Shown here: positions 23,460-25,769 of the stretch, in pieces | How positions within the stretch are numbered: position 1 is the first letter of the stretch | How the letters are laid out: the number at the start of each line of letters is the position of its first letter | Source of the DNA: Alphaproteobacteria bacterium | GTDB lineage: Bacteria > Pseudomonadota > Alphaproteobacteria > Puniceispirillales > Puniceispirillaceae | Length of the DNA stretch: 25,769 nucleotides | Direction: 5' to 3' | Assembly (NCBI GenBank): GCA_011522945.1 | Contig: WTHY01000120.1 | Coordinates: 1-25,769 of the forward strand | Position numbers and translations under genes: made by a program | Notes under the pieces: generated by a model | What the model saw: the letters and a program-made list of their open reading frames with translations, nothing else | Databases searched by the model: none | What the model was told of the DNA's origin: nothing

Positions 23460-24410
23460 ATGTCATCGACCCCAGAGATTACACATGAGAAAGTCGTCAT
23501 TATTGGGGCTGGTGCTGCCGGACTTACCGCAGCTATTTATGCGGCGCGTGCCAACCTAGAGCCTGTGCTTATTGCTGGATTACAGCCAGGCGGGCAGTTA
23601 ACCATTACAACTGATGTTGAAAATTATCCGGGTTTTGCAGATGTGGTGCAAGGCCCGTGGTTGATGGAACAAATGCAAGCGCAGGCAGAAAATGTTGGCA
23701 CACGTGTCGTATATGACCTTGTGACTGAATTAGATAGCTCGTCTCGTCCCTTCCGTATGAAGCTTGATGGTGGTGCAGAGATGACAGCTGATACTGTTAT
23801 TCTGGCAACAGGTGCGCAAGCACGTTGGCTTGGTCTGCCATCTGAAGAGCAATTTAACGGACGCGGTGTGTCTGCTTGCGCAACTTGTGATGGTTTCTTT
23901 TATCGCGATAAGGATGTTGCTGTTATTGGTGGTGGAAATACAGCTGTTGAAGAGGCGCTATATCTTGCCAATATCTGCAAATCTGTGACCCTAGTGCATC
24001 GCCGTGATAGTTTGCGTGCAGAGCAGATTATGCAAGACCGGCTTTTGAAGCATCCTAAAATACATATGAAATGGAACCGGACAGTCAAAGAGGTTCTGGG
24101 TGATGATAGTGGCGTGACAGGTCTCAGGCTTGCTGCAACAGACGGCGCGGCTGATGAAGATATTGCGGCACATGGTATGTTTGTTGCCATTGGTCATGAC
24201 CCGGCCACATCTGCTTTTGCCGGCGCTGTTGCGCTTGATGATGAGGGCTATATCACGGTTGAGGCCGGTACAACCCGCACGGATATTGAGGGCATTTTTG
24301 CGGCCGGGGATTGTGTAGATAAAATTTACCGGCAGGCTGTAACAGCTGCAGGCATGGGCTGTATGGCAGCCTTGGATGCAGAACGCTATCTCGGCGCGCT
24401 TGAGGGGTAA
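23460..24410 (+). CDS. trxB: Thioredoxin-disulfide reductase
   Basis: A flavoenzyme that uses NADPH to reduce thioredoxin; cytoplasmic, 316 residues. FAD-binding GAGAAG is at 16-21, the redox-active pair C140-A-T-C143 is followed by D144, the NADPH motif GGGNTAVEEA is at 157-166, HRRD at 180-183, and the C-terminal FAD segment FAAGDC near 280-285. All are intact. The ribosome site AAGG lies about 9-10 bases before the ATG. It converges on the MFS gene with a 52-base gap. It may support sodB and the other oxidative-defence functions in the window, but only in the general sense of redox housekeeping. Confidence 0.97.
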   Translation: MSSTPEITHEKVVIIGAGAAGLTAAIYAARANLEPVLIAGLQPGGQLTITTDVENYPGFADVVQGPWLMEQMQAQAENVGTRVVYDLVTELDSSSRPFRMKLDGGAEMTADTVILATGAQARWLGLPSEEQFNGRGVSACATCDGFFYRDKDVAVIGGGNTAVEEALYLANICKSVTLVHRRDSLRAEQIMQDRLLKHPKIHMKWNRTVKEVLGDDSGVTGLRLAATDGAADEDIAAHGMFVAIGHDPATSAFAGAVALDDEGYITVEAGTTRTDIEGIFAAGDCVDKIYRQAVTAAGMGCMAALDAERYLGALEG

Positions 24411-24462
24411 GAACAGATCTATTCAGAGCTGTTTATCGGCCCTCTTAAAATCAACTGCCAGC

Positions 24463-25719
24463 TTAATGTGAGGTTGCATCTGATGTTGCATTTCGCGCTG
24501 CATCGTGGGTGGCATCTGTCTCATCTCGAATGGCCCAATTTAAGATGAAGGCGAGAATACCTGTCAGGATTGTCATCCACCACATCAAATCATAATTGGC
24601 AAGTTGGTCATAAATATATCCCCCTAGCCATGCGCCTAAAAAGGAGCCTACCTGATGCGACAGGAAGGCAACACCATAGAGCATAGATAGATAGGCTGGG
24701 CCAAAAAAGACAACTATGAGGGCGCTTGTTAGCGGGATTGTGCCAAGCCATAACAGCCCGATTGCAGCGCCAAAAATAAGGGCTGACGCAGGGCTTGCCG
24801 GTACAGAAATAAATATCAGTATGACAACTGAGCGCATTAGATAGACTAAAGCGAGTACCTTTTTTTGTGAAAAATGTCCGCCAAGCCAGCCGCATAGGAA
24901 CGAGCCTATAATATTAAACAGGCCAATTAAGGCTAAAGACCAGCTTGCCACTGTTGCTGACAGATTTGCATCTTGAAGATAGGTAGGCAGATGTGTGCTG
25001 ACAAATACGACCTGAACACCGCACACAAAAAAACCAGCTGTCAGAAGCAGAAAATTCCGGTGCCTAATCGCAATACCTAACGCCTGACCCGTGGTCATTT
25101 CAGCCAAATCCCGCATGCTCGCTGAGGGATTGCTCGTAGGGGCTGGCTGTTTATGCCGCAACAGTGGCGAGAAGGCCACCAAGAGGCTGGCAATCGCACA
25201 TAGGCTATAAATAGCTATCTGCCATCCATAAGCTAGAATGAAATATTGGGCTAGTGGCACCATCAAAAACTGACCGAAGGACCCGAAGCTTGTAATGAGG
25301 CCAAGGGCGAGAGGTCTTTGTGCAGCAGGTGTTGCACGTGCAACAGCGCCAAGGGCAACAGACATGCCAGCCCCGCCAAGGGCGGCGCCTGCCAATATCT
25401 GACCAAAGACGAGGCCGGCAGGCGTGACAACGCTTGCCATAATAAATAGCCCTGCCATGTAGATTACACCGCCAAGTGCTGTCACGCGTGCTGGCCCCAT
25501 CCTGTCAGCCATAGCGCCAAAGACAGGAGCAGCTGCGCCCCAGAAGAAATTCTGCATCGCAATAGCAAAAGAGAATAATTCACGCCCGCCCCCCATATCT
25601 GTTGAGATAGGCACAAGGAACAAGCCATAGGATTGGCGAATGCCAGCACCTATCGACACAATGACGGCGCCAGCAAGAAGAATAGGCATCCAAGATGACC
25701 GCCAAATGGACTGCGACAT
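24463..25719 (-). CDS. Major facilitator superfamily transporter
   Basis: A 418-residue inner-membrane protein with about twelve hydrophobic segments in two six-helix halves. The MFS loop 2-3 motif appears as GAMADRMGPARV near residues 68-79, and a weaker copy in the second half as GWLGGHFSQKKV. The N-terminal pattern (GAGIRQSYGLFLVPIS) is typical of the MFS branch that includes monocarboxylate- and oxalate/formate-like carriers. The substrate cannot be named from sequence. The C-terminal tail is a short Ala/Asp/Thr-rich run. The first gene-external bases hold only a weak ribosome site (GAGAG 10 or more bases upstream of the ATG). No neighbour suggests a pathway. Confidence 0.9.
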   Translation of the reverse strand: MSQSIWRSSWMPILLAGAVIVSIGAGIRQSYGLFLVPISTDMGGGRELFSFAIAMQNFFWGAAAPVFGAMADRMGPARVTALGGVIYMAGLFIMASVVTPAGLVFGQILAGAALGGAGMSVALGAVARATPAAQRPLALGLITSFGSFGQFLMVPLAQYFILAYGWQIAIYSLCAIASLLVAFSPLLRHKQPAPTSNPSASMRDLAEMTTGQALGIAIRHRNFLLLTAGFFVCGVQVVFVSTHLPTYLQDANLSATVASWSLALIGLFNIIGSFLCGWLGGHFSQKKVLALVYLMRSVVILIFISVPASPASALIFGAAIGLLWLGTIPLTSALIVVFFGPAYLSMLYGVAFLSHQVGSFLGAWLGGYIYDQLANYDLMWWMTILTGILAFILNWAIRDETDATHDAARNATSDATSH

Positions 25720-25769
25720 AGGCTCATAACTCTCTTTATTAGGGTGCGGTTTACTCTACGCGTTGGGCA

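Noticed and set aside
24411..24462. Terminator between trxB and the MFS gene
   Set aside because: Only a 5-bp AACAG/CTGTT pairing with a long loop and no T-run could be found.

Overview
The window looks like ordinary chromosome from a marine alphaproteobacterium. Signs of this are an ECF sigma/ChrR-type anti-sigma pair, an IalB-family secreted protein, an alphaproteobacterial M23 peptidase carrying HLDW, and a full-length DddP DMSP lyase. By eye the base composition is moderately AT-rich. SAR116-type bacteria (Candidatus Puniceispirillum relatives) fit this gene mix, but that placement is inference. I see no rRNA, tRNA, insertion sequence, phage gene or CRISPR array.

Layout. 1-373: the 3' end of a pirin gene. 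577-4946: a two-strand signalling locus. A membrane PP2C/SpoIIE phosphatase with HAMP and PAS domains (SiaA-like) lies on the plus strand. Converging on it is a minus-strand operon of a SiaB-like kinase, a SiaC-like phospho-switch protein, a class III nucleotidyl cyclase and a small dimeric-barrel protein. In the Pseudomonas SiaABCD system SiaC controls a diguanylate cyclase; here the output position is taken by a class III cyclase. 5001-5402: rhodanese. 5738-7066: dddP, with every metal-binding and catalytic position intact, converging on hpt (7078-7623). 7908-9613: a beta-hydroxyacid dehydrogenase followed by a TauE/SafE transporter.

9692-9795: a 13-bp tandem repeat array. 9875-11682: gamma-carbonic anhydrase, iron superoxide dismutase and a small exported protein, with a terminator after sodB. 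11834-13060: argG, sharing a strong bidirectional terminator with the small gene. 13061-13699: a long gene-free stretch with a 16-bp repeat array. 13700-14185: a DUF3429 membrane protein. 14328-15657: an rpoE-chrR pair ending in an intrinsic terminator and divergent from an IalB-like gene. A third decayed 16-bp array precedes rlmN.

17931-20851: a Bax-inhibitor-1 family membrane protein, then fbp and fba, a fructose-bisphosphatase/aldolase pair for gluconeogenesis or the sugar-phosphate cycle. 20955-25719: a small DksA/TraR zinc-finger protein, an overlapping M23 peptidase and SDR epimerase pair, trxB and an MFS transporter.

The most interesting items are the SiaABC module wired to a class III cyclase with a non-standard substrate-selecting residue, the intact dddP, the ChrR-like anti-sigma factor that has lost the N-terminal zinc ligands, and three intergenic arrays of short degenerate tandem repeats.
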